Source: Oscillibacter valericigenes
GTDB taxonomy: Bacteria > Bacillota > Clostridia > Oscillospirales > Oscillospiraceae
DNA: 64,000 nucleotides
NCBI RefSeq assembly: GCF_021531315.1
Contig: NZ_JAFBIQ010000004.1
Span: 1-64,000 of the forward strand
Reading direction: 5' to 3'
Part shown: piece after piece, positions 34,525 to 46,793 of the stretch
How positions within the stretch are numbered: position 1 is the first letter of the stretch
Layout: each line of letters opens with the position of its first letter
Notes under the pieces: model-generated
Told to the model about the DNA's origin: nothing
What the model saw: only the letters and a program-made list of their open reading frames with translations
Databases searched by the model: none
Position numbers and translations under genes: made by a program

Positions 34525-35763
34525 TCAAGGAAGGTAACGGCGCTTTCGCCGCTTCCGGTTCAAGCAATCCGGACACTCCTCTCCATAGCTTCTATTTGCA
34601 ACTGTTGCCATCCAACGATGTCCCACATCACAACGCCACCAGTATTTTTTGTTGCTGTATGCTGTCACATCACCGGGAGTATCAGGATCGTTTTTTTCAT
34701 AGTCCCACTGCGCTGCAATGTCAGGTCGCACTGCCGCCAGGCTCGTTTCCTCTAGAATAAGTCTGTGCTGATTGCAGAATGGACATCCACATCCAGCCAT
34801 TCGGTTGTTAGGAGAAACCTGCCATTCGTGTCCTTTTTCACACATCCACCAAACTCTGCCGTTATGATGCGGCATGACCATACTGGGACCGAGGTCTCCA
34901 TTTTTATTTGGATGCCATTGAGCCGCAAGTTCAGGTGCAACCGTCTGCAAATCATTATAACCTTCCAAAATCTGATGATTGTGACATACTGGGCAACCTC
35001 TTCCGGCAGCTCGGTCAGTGACAGTTGCTTGCCATACATGTCCCTTTTCGCAGATCCAGCAAATACGCTTATGTGACTTCAGTGTCACATCACTTGGTTG
35101 CAGTTGCTCGTTTTTCGTTGGATGCCACTGCGCTGCCAATTCCGGATCAAGTGTTGCCAGGTCAGTACGACCAACAATAGGTTTTTTCCCACAACAGTAG
35201 GGACAACCACGGCCTTCTACACGATGATAGACTTTTGACTGCCACACATGTTTATGCTCACATATCCACCACACTCTTCGATTACTCATGGGAAACACAT
35301 CGGTTGGTTTCAATTCCCCATTCAAGACGGGATGCCATTGCTTCGCTATTTCCGGAAACACCGTATTCAAGTCCCGTTCACCCTTTGGAGCTCCGTTTCC
35401 GTTACAAATGGGGCAACCCGTTTCACCAGATGTCCTGTTGTTGATCCTCGCTTGCCATTCATGGCCCTCCTTACAGAGCCACCAAGCACTTTTGTTGCTG
35501 TGGGGTAATACCATCTCAGGCGTAGTATTTCCGTTCAGTGAAGGATGCCATTCCATGGCAATATTAGGAAAGCATACAGCTAAATTCCAGTTGGGAGACA
35601 GGCGTTTTCCTCGGCAGAACGGACACTCCGTTCCTTGCACTCGGTTAGAAAACCTCGCCAACCACTCATGTCCAAATTTACACTTCCACCAGACTTTACG
35701 ACTGCTACCTCTGGTCATATCTCGAAACAGTAGAGGCATACTGACAACGCTTTCGATATCCAA
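34525..35763 (-). CDS. Tandem zinc-ribbon repeat protein (DUF4379-like), 5' end uncertain
   Basis: The protein consists almost wholly of six or seven copies of a roughly 65-residue treble-clef unit: WWxCxxGHEWQA, then a loop, CPxC, a spacer, and DLxTxxPELAAQWHPxKN. Each unit offers four metal ligands (Cys/His pairs), so it should bind several zinc ions. The domain is common in phage- and defence-like proteins, sometimes with a nuclease domain, which is absent here. The only start is a TTG at 35763 with no ribosome site, while coding-like sequence (STIPAFEP) continues upstream to a TGA. The gene is probably truncated at its 5' end. Confidence 0.7.
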   Translation of the reverse strand: MDIESVVSMPLLFRDMTRGSSRKVWWKCKFGHEWLARFSNRVQGTECPFCRGKRLSPNWNLAVCFPNIAMEWHPSLNGNTTPEMVLPHSNKSAWWLCKEGHEWQARINNRTSGETGCPICNGNGAPKGERDLNTVFPEIAKQWHPVLNGELKPTDVFPMSNRRVWWICEHKHVWQSKVYHRVEGRGCPYCCGKKPIVGRTDLATLDPELAAQWHPTKNEQLQPSDVTLKSHKRICWICEKGHVWQATVTDRAAGRGCPVCHNHQILEGYNDLQTVAPELAAQWHPNKNGDLGPSMVMPHHNGRVWWMCEKGHEWQVSPNNRMAGCGCPFCNQHRLILEETSLAAVRPDIAAQWDYEKNDPDTPGDVTAYSNKKYWWRCDVGHRWMATVANRSYGEECPDCLNRKRRKRRYLP

Positions 35764-35939
35764 TGGTTCAAAAGCTGGTATCGTACTGCAGTACTGTTTG
35801 GAATATTCTCAACACCTGCTATATTCGCTATATGATAGAAAACAATAGCGCAGATGAATCCGACTTTTTCGAGAAGTACAGTTGGCTTCAACAGATCAAC
35901 ACAGCAGTCAACGCTGCAAAACAACTCCGGTTTGTTTCC

Positions 35940-36746
35940 TTACTTACCTGCGCGCACATCCATGAAATGATGGCTAAACTCCTGCGCCGCTGCGCCCTCC
36001 GGCAGCAGCTTTGCCATAACCACAAGCCGCTGATCGCCGCTGTTGGTCTTGTCGTACTTCCGACAGCAGGTGGAGAGGGTCAGGAAGGTATCCTCCTCGG
36101 AGAAGGTCACACCGTCAATATCCAGCCAGTTTTTCTTCTCCACGGTCTGGAAGAGCTCGGTGAGCTTGCTCCCCATGGGATTGGGGTCAATATAGTCGAA
36201 GCCGGTATCTGTAATAAACAGGGCGGTGATCTGGAAGATCAGGTCGTCCCCGTCCACGGAAAGGTAGATGTAGGGGTTCTCCTTCACGAAGTCTGCGTCC
36301 ATATAGCGGTGCAGCTTGATAAACCGTACACCGTCCGGGTCGCAGTCGTTGGAGGAGTGGCCGTAGATGACGGTGTTGGTATCCAGCGCGTCCCGCCCGC
36401 TGAGATGGTTCCGGCAGTCGGCGTAGTAGCAGTCCCATGTGCTGTACTCCCGCTGCTCGTCCCGGTTAAGGTAAAAGCCGTTGTCCTCCGCCTGCACCAC
36501 GGGGTCGTCCACCTCGGCACCGGGCATATAGAGCCACGCCACGGTGTCGGCGTATTTCTTTCTTGCGTCCTTCAGCTCCTTTTGCCGGTCCACGGTGGGG
36601 ATGATCTCGCCGGTTGGCTGTGGCTCGGTCACTTCGGGTACGCTGGGATATTCCTCTTTCTGATGGCAAGCGGTGGCACTGATCGCCGTCCCCATCAGCA
36701 TAATGGCGACGAAGGTGCAAAACAGAAATCGAGTGATCTTTTTCAT
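35940..36746 (-). CDS. Class B sortase
   Basis: This is a 268-residue transpeptidase of the SrtB family: an N-terminal hydrophobic segment ending TAISATACHQ, which resembles a lipobox, the helix-rich linker, and the catalytic triad His in TVIYGHSSND, Cys in LTLSTCCRKYD and Arg in GDQRLVVMAKLL. Sortases cut a sorting motif and join proteins to peptidoglycan or build pili. No clear LPXTG-like sorting signal was seen in the neighbouring SLH proteins, so its substrate is not evident. The start at 36746 has GGAGAAC upstream. Confidence 0.9.
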   Translation of the reverse strand: MKKITRFLFCTFVAIMLMGTAISATACHQKEEYPSVPEVTEPQPTGEIIPTVDRQKELKDARKKYADTVAWLYMPGAEVDDPVVQAEDNGFYLNRDEQREYSTWDCYYADCRNHLSGRDALDTNTVIYGHSSNDCDPDGVRFIKLHRYMDADFVKENPYIYLSVDGDDLIFQITALFITDTGFDYIDPNPMGSKLTELFQTVEKKNWLDIDGVTFSEEDTFLTLSTCCRKYDKTNSGDQRLVVMAKLLPEGAAAQEFSHHFMDVRAGK

Positions 36747-36828
36747 AGTGTGTTCTCCTGCCGCATGGGAAGTCGGCATGGCTCATAGGTTGTGAATTGC
36801 ATGCAGAGTTTCCTGTGGCGAAAAGGGA

Positions 36829-36869
36829 ACAGCGCGGAGGCCGGTGCTATTGACCGTCCGCCGCGCTGT
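36829..36869 (-). terminator. Terminator of the SLH gene
   Basis: ACAGCGCGG (36829-36837) and CCGCGCTGT (36861-36869) form the outer stem of a GC-rich hairpin about 55 bp past the leftward stop codon. Confidence 0.65.
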
Positions 36870-36924
36870 CCTTTGCCTGTTGTGGAATTATGCCAGCGTA
36901 TGGATGATCTGGCAGTTGCCTGAT

Positions 36925-39378
36925 TTACTCAGCCATGGCCCTCCAGAGGAAGGTCACGATCTGACCGCGTGTGCAGTCGCTGCCGGAGCCGAACTGACCG
37001 CCGCCGATGCCGGTGGTCACGCCGTTCTTGGCGGCCCATGCCACCGCGTCGGCGTAATAGGCGCTGGTCGCCACATCGCCGAACTCGGCGCTGCCGCTGA
37101 CCGCGGGGCTGCCCGCCGCGCGGTACAGGAAGGTCACGCTCTGTGCACGGGTGCAGGTGGCGTCAGGGCTGAACTTGCCGTCGCCGGTGCCGCCGGTGAT
37201 GCCGTTCTCCACGGCCCACGCCACGGCCTGCTCATAGAAGCTGCCGGGCTTCACATCGCCAAAGGCGGTGCCGGTGTTCTTGGGTGCGGGGCTGCCCGCC
37301 GCACGCCACAGGAAGGTGACGATCTGCGCGCGGGTGCAGGGATCGTTGGGCCCGAACAGCTTGTTGCCGATGCCGCCGGTGATGCCCTTCTCCTGCGCCC
37401 ACTTGACCGCCTCATAGTAATAGGCGTTGGTGGACACATCATCGAACGGGCTGATCTCGGCTTCCTTGATAAAGGTTGCCTTGACCTCGACCTTTCCGGC
37501 GGGCATCTTGAAGCTGTACTTGCCGTTCTTCTCGGTCAGCGCCAACTCCTTGCCCTTGCTGTCGAGAACGGTAAGGTCCTCAAGCTCATAGCCCTTGTCG
37601 GGCGTCACGGTGATGGTTACGGTATCGCCCTTGCGTGCGGACTTGGGAGAAACAGTAATGCTGCCGTTCTCGCTCTTACCCGGTGTAATGGAGTAGCTCG
37701 GCGAGTAGCTGCTGCCGCCACCGCCGCCGGAGGAGGAGCCGCCGCCTTGATTGCCGCCTGTGCCGCCGCCGCCTTGATTGCCGCCTGTGCCGCTATTGCG
37801 CAGAATCGTCAGCGTGTAGGTTTTAGCGCCGATCTTCACGACAATGTCGGTTGTGCCGCTGTTGGGGATGGCAACGGTTGCGCTGCCGCCGGTGGACAGA
37901 TCCTGTCCGTTGATGCTCACGGGATCGCTGTTTCCAGACACCGCTGTGACTATCGTAGATGTTGCTCCGCTATCATTTTGCAGCGTATAGGTATAGTTCG
38001 TTCCGTTGGCGGTAAAATCGCCGAGCCCCACCGCCAGACCTTCAAAGGTCAGCATGTCATCACCGGCCGCTGCGGCTCGTACCACTACGCGGGTGCCAAG
38101 CTTGGAGAAGGTGACGGTTTCCGCCCGGAAGGTTTCCCCGGAGATGGCACCGCCAATACTGGTCTTTTTCGTTTCCAGAACGGTCCCGGCAGCATCCAGC
38201 AGCGTGGCCACCAGCTCTGCGCTATTCTGAGACTGCAGGGAGTTGTTGCGCAGGGTAATGGCGGCGGTGCTGCGACCGTTGCCGTCGTTCCCCTGTGCCA
38301 CATCCATCGTCAGCTGCTCTCCGGTGCGGGCCAGTGCGCCGGTCATATGGACGCTGGCCTCACTGTCACTGCCGTCATACTCCGGCAGGCGCTGATTGCT
38401 TCCCGTTCCACCGATCTTGCCTTCCGCCCACGCCTCGGCGTACAGATAGGTACCCACATTGGGGATCTCGGTTTTGCCAATGGATGTCATATACTTGCCC
38501 AGATCATAGGTCAGGTCCAGTGTAAAGCTTCCCTGATCGATGCGGGCGAGGGCGCTGTCTTCGGAAATGGTGATTTCATTACCGCTAACCGATACGCCGT
38601 TTGTGGTGCAGTCTACCTCTGCAGGTTTGGTATGCAGATCATCCGCATAGAACGCAAGCTTCACCTCGCGGCCCTTTCCGCCGGCCAGCGTGGCGGCAGA
38701 GGAATTATAGAGGGTCATGCGCACCGTGCGCTCGCCGGCACTCTCCGCAATCACTTCCATTTGCGAGATGCCAATGTCGGGATAATCCAGATACACTGTG
38801 CCTGTTTCGCTGATGCTGCCGCCGGCGGCGGTGATGGTATAGCTCGGGTCGGTCACGTGGTCCTCCACATGGTGCCAGACGGTAAGGGTGGTGCTTTCAT
38901 TGGGCAGCAGTGTTTCCGTAAGGGTGGCGGCTTCCCCGCCGTCAAGGCGGACCGTTAGGCCTGTCACATCGTTCAGCCCGGTGTTGCGGATGGTAAAGCG
39001 AATGGGTGTCAGGCTGTTCAGCGCCAGCGTTGCATAATCCACACCGATCTGTTCCACTGCCACCGCATCGGTGATAAAATTAGAGGTAGCGGTATAGAGG
39101 ATCGTTTCCTCACTCGGAACGGTCACGCCGCCGATTTTCTGCGTTTTTTTATCGTCATACCGGGTGGCCTGAATGGCAGCCTGCACCTGATTGGGGCCGC
39201 TGACATAGGCATCAAAGTGGTCAGCCAGCGTGCGCTGCGGCAGCTCTGCCAGTTCCAACGGTGCGGAGAGCGTGTAGGTATTTGCGGCATAGCGCAGCTT
39301 GGCCGCCTTCAAAATGCCGTGATCTACCGCGCCCTTGGCGCCATTGACAGTCTCATTCCAGATGATGGTAAGCATCAT
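36925..39378 (-). pseudogene. C-terminal part of the giant SLH surface protein (after a frameshift)
   Basis: From the frameshift, about 810 residues continue the protein encoded to the right. They include Ig/CARDB-like beta domains (TPIRFTIRNTGLNDVTGLTV; AITLRNNSLQSQNSAELVAT), a Gly/Ser/Asn-rich linker (GGGGTGGNQGGGSSSGGGG), a beta-repeat domain (GYELEDLTVLD) and three SLH repeats at the end: FDDVSTNAYYYEAVKWAQEK, FGDVKPGSFYEQAVAWAVEN and FGDVATSAYYADAVAWAAKN. The SLH TRAE signature reads CTRAQ, CTRAQ and CTRGQ. SLH triplets hold proteins on pyruvylated wall polymer. It has no start of its own; the first ATG in frame lies inside the propeller sequence. Confidence 0.85.
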
Positions 39379-42300
39379 TGATGCTGCGATAATTCCCGCT
39401 GAGGGAAGCGAAGCGGAAGTCTCCGCCCACGGCGGCGCTGCCGCTGCTGGTCAGGGCAGACAGAGAGCCGGGGAAGCTGTTGGACATGGTGCCGCTGCCG
39501 TCCACAGCCAACAGCTGGATATCGCTGCTGCCGCCTCGGACACTATGCCAACCGATGACAAATCGGTCATCCCCGCTGCCGAAGTTGGCTGCAACGACCT
39601 GGGGGTTTTCGTCAAGATTGCTGTCAGAGGTCGCCAGCATGGCTGTACCGGGTTTTCCGTCAGCATCCACGGTACAATAGGCGATCTCGTAGTCGGAGAT
39701 TTTTCCGGTTCCGCTGCGGTCCAGCGAGTAAACCGCCATAGCGGTTCCGTCGGGCAGCATGGCCGCCTGCAGCGCCTTCACGCTGCCAGTAGCACCGTTA
39801 TAAAGCATTTGGGCCTTTCTCCAGGTGCGGTTAGTGCTGTCATAACAACGGTACATGATACAATCTCTGGTAGTAAAGTTCAGCAGGCTGTTGCTGCCCT
39901 GCGTACCGGGATCGGGGGTGTAGACGCTGCGCCAGAACACGATGGCCTTGCCGTCGCCGCCCACTGCCGTGACTGGGGCCAGATCCGGCGTGCCGTCTTC
40001 GGTTAGGCGGGTGGAGGTCCAGGTTGAGCCGTTATAGACGGACGCTACGATCTCCGTGCTGTTCATCAGCAGGTTTTGCTCTTCCAATGTCACGGCATCA
40101 GCGGCATTTTTACCCGGTAGCTCGGTGCCCATGCGAACCCAAGCCGCCGCCGCGAAGCTTTCAGTGCCGGACAGAGAAACGCTCGTGTCGCCGTAGCCGG
40201 AGAACTCTGTGGGATCGTCAATTTTGCTGGAGGTAGAATAGACGCCGCTATTGAGGGTGGAGAAATGTACCCGGCTGTCGTAAATACTTCTGCTGTTGCC
40301 GTCGTTGATGTAGGCCAATACCTTCCCGTCATCGCTGAGCTGTGGATAGGATGTGGGGTTGGCATTGGTCTGGATGTTTTGCAGCCCACTGGGGGAGTTC
40401 AGAGAGCGCAGCATCATCCGCTGCTGGGGCTGGCCCCAGGTACGGGCATATTGCTCCAGATAGTCCCGGCTTTGGAGCGTTGCACTGGCAGAAGCCACCT
40501 GCATTCCGCTCTGAGCCGCCGCCATCCGCAGCGAGGCAAGGCTCAGCCCACTGGTGGCGTTATTCCAGTAGTCTTCGATTGTTTGCCAGTCATTAAAAGT
40601 CCTGGTGGCTCCAAAGGTTCCGGAGGCGATCACCGCCTCGTAGGAGATAAACAGGAATTTGGCCACAAATTTGATTCCCACTTCGCTTTCGATCCCCAGG
40701 GCCTGACCCTTGAGCTGGCGCTTTGTCTCGTCGGCAAGATAGGTGCGGGAGAGGAACTTATTCTGACTGTCCACATCCAAATTGCCGAATAGGCCGATCT
40801 TCAGCGCCACGATCGAATAGTCAAAGCCAATGCCGCCAAACGCGTGGACATAGGCGTTGATACGCAGCGTGGTCAAAAAGTCATTCACTGCCGTGGCCGT
40901 GGGATCGCTCCAGGCAAGCTCTGTACCCTGTCCCTGCTGGCCGTAGCGCACTGCGGTACGGAAATCCAGCTGAATGGCACCGCCCAGCTCAAAGGTTGCT
41001 GTCAACGGCACGGGGCCAGCCATGGCGTTCACGCTGAAGGAGAAGCCCACGCCAACGCCGGCGGTAAAGCCGCCGCCTACGGTGAAAACCTCCCACTTCT
41101 TTTTTTCGGTGTTATAGCGGATCTCCGCTTCGTAAAAGCCCTCCAACTGCAAGTTGAGATCCGTGCTGGTGACATTGTCGGCCAAGGAGTTGGCTTTGTA
41201 TTCCCCCTTGGGATCATAGGTGCCCTTGGCCATCTGGCTCAGGTCCCCGGTACCGGGCACGCCCACCTCCAGGTTCTGCGTCAGCACATTCGCACCCAAC
41301 GCCACGCCTTCCTTGGAATAGTCCATGTCCTCCATCTCCAGCGTATTGTACCCGGCCCAAATCATGGCACGGAACACGGAGGGATCTTCGCTGGGGGTGA
41401 TGATCATTTTGAACACGGAACTGTTCACCGGACCGCTCAGATCATCCAGCCGTCCGGTCAGCACCTTGAGAATGTCACTGTCGCCCACTTCGCCAAAGCC
41501 GACTTCCTTCACTATACTGGAGGCTGTCATCGTCGTCAGAATACCGGTGACGCGGTCATCCTCTGTCACCTTGGGCACTCGGGTCAGATCAACGACCCGG
41601 AAGGGCATTATCTTCTCCTGCAGCAGGCTGCCGTTCAGGCTCAGCTGCGTTTTCATACCCACATCCTTGCCGTCGGCGATCCATCCAGAGGTGGTCATGG
41701 TGGCCTCGGTGAGGGTCAGATCGTTTTCCGCTACGGGGATGGATGAGAAGGGATACTGCTTGGTACTGCTGCTCTGGGCGGCAGGAAGAACGCCGTATTC
41801 GTCCGCCAGATTGAGACTGTAATTCTGCGCGTCGGCAATATCCTCGCCCCAGAGGAACATGGTGGTGTGCAGGCTTGCTGTTTTAAAGCTGCTGTTAGGG
41901 CCAATCTTCCCGGTCGAGCTGCGGACATCCATTTTCTGACCGCTGGCAAGACCGTAATCAACGCTTTGCGTCACAATGAAGGGTTTGTTTGCCTCCCCTG
42001 CCGGCACGCGCTCCAAAGAGACAACGCCCTCTGCGGTGCGCATTACATCGTCCACGCCCAGCTTGCCGTTGACGGTCAGCAGCAGCGGATAGTACTTGTC
42101 GCCGTCAATTTCGCTGATCTCCAGAATGTACTCCAGCTGATCCAGAGCGGAAAGCGCCGTGGTGGTGCTCTCGCTCTTTTCGGCCGACCAGAACTGGGTG
42201 GAATCCAGATAGACGGTTATATTTCCCGCCTCATCCGTGGTATAGGTCTTACCAGTGGTGCCGTCGGCAAGTGCTCCTGCACTGGAGCCCAGCTGAGCTG

Positions 42301-45300
42301 TCTGGCAGTAGCCTCCGTTTTTATAAACGCCGCCGCGAACGGTCACCGTCTTTTTCGCCAGCGGATCGCCGCCCGGCGTGATGAGCGTCACAGATGCCCG
42401 GGCGACTCGCCGAAGGCTGAAGGTATTCATGGGATAAAGCTGCAGCTTTGTGGCATCCCGCTCGCCGGAACGCAGATTTTCTTTATAGATGGTGCCCAGA
42501 TAAATATCCGCGTCGGAACCGGACCGCAGAGACACCTCACTGGCGATTCCGTTGGGTTCGTAAAGCGCCAGCACGCCATCACTGTTGGTCGTGACCGTTT
42601 TGGGCACACCTGTGCCGTCGGTGTATTGCAGCGTAGTTTCCATCGCAGGCGTCAGCTGGAAGAGATAGAACTTATTTTGCAGCGTCTCCGCTGTCACCTG
42701 TACGGCGGCGCTCATGCCCGTGGCGGCATGGGTAGCCGTGACGATTGCGGTGCCGTTGGCCCGGCCGGACAGCGCCATTTTGGTTTCGGGAAGGTAGGAA
42801 GCAAAGGAGAAGTTTCTGATGTCCTCATACAGTCCGCCCTGCTTGTAGTTGACGGAAATGGCATTGTTGTTGCTGGAGACCCACTGGATGCCGTCTTTAA
42901 AGGAGTTCCAACCGCACTCGTTATAGTTGATGCCGATGTACTCGATCAGCCCCAACTCCTGGCGCAGCTGCAAAATTTTAGCTGTATCGGTGGGCAGGCT
43001 GCCGCTGACCTTGGAGGTATTGTCCATGGTCAGCGCAGAAATCGTCTTTCCTTCGCCGTCCTGCACCTTCAGTGCGTCGGCATCGTAGACATACAGGGGG
43101 AAGGAGTCGGTGCTGGGAGATTCACCATGGTTCTCCACGCTCAAAACCACCTGATAGGTGTCCTTCAGATTGCCGTCTTTCACCCTCTGTAACAGCAGGG
43201 GGAAACTCCCGGAGGTGCCGGATAGGCGCTCACGGGCCACCTCTTGGGTGCTGTTGTCCTCTGTGACCCGGGTAATGGTCAGCGTGGGCTGTTGAAGGGC
43301 GCCGTCAGTGGCGTTTTCCACCGACCAGCCGATATTGACGGGGCCGTCGGTATCCTTGAGGTAAATGCTCCGGGGCGGTGTCAGCTTGGCCGTGGCAGGC
43401 GGCGCCTGCACGATGATCCATGCAAGTGCCGACAGGCGGGCGCCCGCACCCCCGGTGGGGTGCGGCATGGAGACCCGCACCGTGTAGGCCGGGGTATTTC
43501 CGGTGAAGTGCTGGGAGAGCACATTCTCCGGGATCCGCACGCTGTTTTTATCCTTGCCGGCGGTATAAGTCGCAACGGGATTGTGGCCGCTCAGCTGCGC
43601 CTCATTCGTGTAGTTGCCCGCATACAGGTCAATCTGGTAATTGAACTCTTTGCCCGGCGCCATCAGCGTGGCGTTGGAGCTCCACAGCACGGTGGCGGGC
43701 TGATTTACCCGCGTCACGATGGACGCGCCGCCGGGGATCACCAGTGCCAGGGACTTGCCTGCCGTCACGGTATAGGGCTTTGACTCGCCCGTCACATCAT
43801 CGGCAGTTTCCACAGTCCCGTTGTCCGCCGTAAAGGTAAAGGTGACGGCTCCCACCTTTTTTCCTGTGGTGGCAACATCGCCGGTATCCGCGTCGATGGT
43901 GGCAATGTCCGGGGCATTGCTGCTCCATTTGCCGGTGGTGTAGCTGGCCTGCCCACCGTCTGCCCCCAAAACCTCGGCCTTAAGCTGGGGGCGGGTGGTT
44001 GCGCCGAGGGAGATCGTATAGTCGGCGTCATTCGCTTCCGGGGTGACCTTCACCGTGTGCACGGGAACATTCTTTGGCACCTTGAACTGCCGGGTCAGGG
44101 GAAGAACATTCACCCAGTTAGAGTTAGACTCGTCTCGCTCGCCCTCGTTGGCCTGCAGCGTCACCGTGTAGGTGCGGGTGACAGTATCGGGTGCGATTGC
44201 GTAGTCGCCAATGGTGAAGCCTTCGTTCTCTGCGTCCAGATAGACCTGCTGATGGATTGTTTCATCCGTGGTGTTGTCCCTCAGCTCGAGGCGGAAGGGG
44301 GCTTCCTTCTTCTCTGTTCCTCCCGGGGTGTGATAACTGCTGTATGCGTTCTTGTAGACCTCCGCCATGTTGGCCTGCATCGTGAACGATGCCTTGCCGT
44401 TGGCGTAGGTGGCCGTCAGCTCGCTGGGAGCGTTGCGCATCAAGACGCTCCTCAGCGTAACGCCGTTAATCGGGGCGCCTTGATATGCGGTATCCAGCCC
44501 ATGGCCGAAAACATCTTCCACGCCGGTCATACCACTGACGATGACCGTGGTGGCATCCGCATCCTGCACTGGGTACCAGAGCATTGCCGTGACGCCGTAT
44601 TTGTTCATGGAAAGCGCATCGGCGGTATACTCTTTGCCATTGATGGTCACGCGGGCGTTTCTAAGATCCACGAACTCGTTAAAGGTAACTGTGATGGGCA
44701 CGTGCTGCCCGCTGGCATAGGTTCCCGCCGGGGCCGTGACGCTTTGAATGGTGGGGCTGTCCGTGTCCAACAGCTCGGCGTGGACGTTGCTGGTCTCGGT
44801 TTTGGCGGAGGGATTTTGGTCTCTGCTAAATACCGTATCAAAGTTCAGATACAGTTCGAAGGGCAGCCAGTACTTCTGACCCGCTCTGTTTTGCGTGGTA
44901 GACTGCAGGGAGATGTTGACCGTATTGCCATTGTTAATCGTACAGCCCAGCGCTCTCGTATTGTTGTTGCTGAACTGCTGCAGAGATGTTTCATTGAACT
45001 TGTACTCCGTCAGATAGAACGGGGCACAGTCTCGGGCATTGCCATACGGCGCAGGGCCAGTATAGGCCTCTTCGCTGGCAGTCCAGTTAAACTCGATGCT
45101 GGCGCTGATTTGGTATGGCTGATAAAATTTTGTGGAGGGGTCGCCGGAAAGCACCGAGTTGCGGGCGCCCTCCAAAATTCTGATGGTATCGCTTAGCGCA
45201 ACGAAGTCCGGATTTTCGGCACCGTTGGCGACAGTGTATTTATCTGCCAGCAAAGGAATGTACAGTTCCGGTTGTATTGTGTTTTCATTTTTGTATTCGT

Positions 45301-46285
45301 AGGACGGCGCGGTCATTTCTGTTTTTATCGCAGGGTCGCCAACCGTCTTTATTAGCTTGAGCTGATGGTGGTCGGCATAGCTGGCGCCGTCATAGAACAC
45401 CAGATTTTCCGCATCGTAAAATTCGATCATCCCCAGCAGGTCGCCATAGGAATAAGAATCCTTGAGCCAGTCTGGGTTTGCTCCTTTGGTTTTAACCTTG
45501 ACAGTGATTTTTTGATTACTTAAACTGAAAGTCGAGCCTACGTCATAGGTCAGCTTGTAGGACCCGTCGCCTTGGCGGACCCCACTCTCCCCGCCTACCG
45601 AGACCGTCACATCGGTGATATACTCGCTGAGCTGGCCTTTTTGAATGCGGTAGGAAAAGCTGACCGGTTTTCCGCCGTATACAGTAAACTCCCCGGAGCT
45701 CCATCTGTTGTTTACTTCTTCCCCCAGCATTTTGCTCATCATGCCGCTCATATCCACCGTCTCAACGCCCTCAGGCGCTGTGGCAGAGGCGGAATACTGC
45801 AAGCTGATGCCCTGCAGCTCCAGCTGCTCCATCAGGCTGTTGAGATTCTCCAGAGCTTCCCCGGTAAACTCCCTGCCGGAGAAATAGGTGTCCTTGATCC
45901 GCTGCAGCTCCTGTTCGATTTGGATCATGGTCTTCAAATCGCCCAGCGCCACCGGAGTCCCATCCACGTCGGCTATGCGGGTGAGATCCGTGGCGGGATT
46001 TTCCAGCAGCTCCATGACAGCCGCCAGTGTCAACACCTGGCCGTCCAGCGTGATGGTTTGATCCACCTTGAAATTGCCGTCTTCATCCAGCAGCCCCAAA
46101 GCGTTCAGCATGGAAAGCACCTGGTCGCTGCTGCCGCCGGTCAAGGCGGAGAGCTGCTCCAAAATCGCCTGATTTTCCTTGGGTGTGTTGCCCAGCAAAT
46201 CGCTCAGCGCTGCAAACGCCGTAGTTGGCAGCAGCGTGAGCGTCATGCACAGGCACAGCACCAGCGCCAAAAAACGTTTCATCAT
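39353..46285 (-). pseudogene. N-terminal 2310 residues of a giant secreted SLH surface protein, frameshifted at its 3' end
   Basis: It starts with a signal peptide (MMKRFLALVLCLCMTLTLLP, cleavage after AFA) and continues through many predicted beta domains, including a Big-type Ig domain (about residue 770, GKWSSNAPDIATIDADTG) and, near the end, a propeller-like stretch (QLSDDGKVLAYINDGNSRSI; GDDRFVIGWHSVRGG). The frame ends at SINDAYHHLE, while the other frame continues TIIWNETVNG, so loss of two bases near 39369 would explain the break. Repaired, the gene would encode about 3,100 residues ending in three SLH repeats. GGAGGGAAA precedes the ATG at 46285. Confidence 0.85.
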
Positions 46286-46635
46286 GTCGTCTTTCCCTCC
46301 TGTTTCTGCGGTTTGGTATTGTCCGCCCCGTCTTTTTTCTGGTTTTCTCTGATTCTGAGCCGAAAGCACAGCGCGGTGATCGCTGCCGCCGCGGCAAAGG
46401 AGACGACGGCCACCAGCACATAGCCGCCCGCGTCCTCCCGCAGCAGCATCGCGCCGAACACGCCCCACGCGGCGGTCTGCCCCGGCCCGACGACCGTGCT
46501 CGCCGTCTGCATCAGCACCGCGAACAGCAGCAAACACGCTGCGGAGAGGCTGATTGCCTCGCGCCGCTGCCTCCGGCGGGTGTTTTCCCGCACCCGCTGC
46601 TTGACGAGTGCGGCCCGTCTTGCGGTATCGTACAT
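46282..46635 (-). CDS. Small two-helix membrane protein before the SLH gene
   Basis: The 117-residue protein has a basic N-terminus (TARRAALVKQRVRENTRRRQ), two hydrophobic segments (LSAACLLLFAVLMQTASTVV; YVLVAVVSFAAAAAITALCF) and a polar C-tail. It resembles the product at 48033-48395 in size, basic start, two helices and the ALCFRL/VLCFRL end of the second helix, so the two look like paralogs. The stop overlaps the SLH start by 4 bp. The start at 46635 has GGGGGTTC upstream. Function unknown. Confidence 0.75.
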   Translation of the reverse strand: MYDTARRAALVKQRVRENTRRRQRREAISLSAACLLLFAVLMQTASTVVGPGQTAAWGVFGAMLLREDAGGYVLVAVVSFAAAAAITALCFRLRIRENQKKDGADNTKPQKQEGKTT

Positions 46636-46752
46636 ATCGTTTGAACCCCCTTTCCGGTTTGTCTGGAACCGTGATAAAAACCCTTTCACTTATATAGGTA
46701 CAAAAAATCGAAAAAACTCTCACCCAAAACGCAAAATTTTTCAAAAAAATTT

Positions 46753-46776
46753 GAGAGCTGCCAAAAAGCAGCTCTC
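46753..46776 (-). terminator. Terminator after the PrsW-like gene
   Basis: GAGAGCTGC (46753-46761) pairs with 46768-46776 and is followed on the minus strand by AAATTTTTTTG, 18 bp past the stop. It separates the sigma operon from the SLH operon. Confidence 0.85.
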
Positions 46777-46793
46777 AGGGAGTGGTTATTCGG

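Noticed and set aside
36844-46423. Several frames of 200-700 codons on the plus strand opposite the SLH gene
   Set aside because: They have shadow composition, no ribosome sites and no family features, whereas the minus strand carries a signal peptide and SLH repeats.
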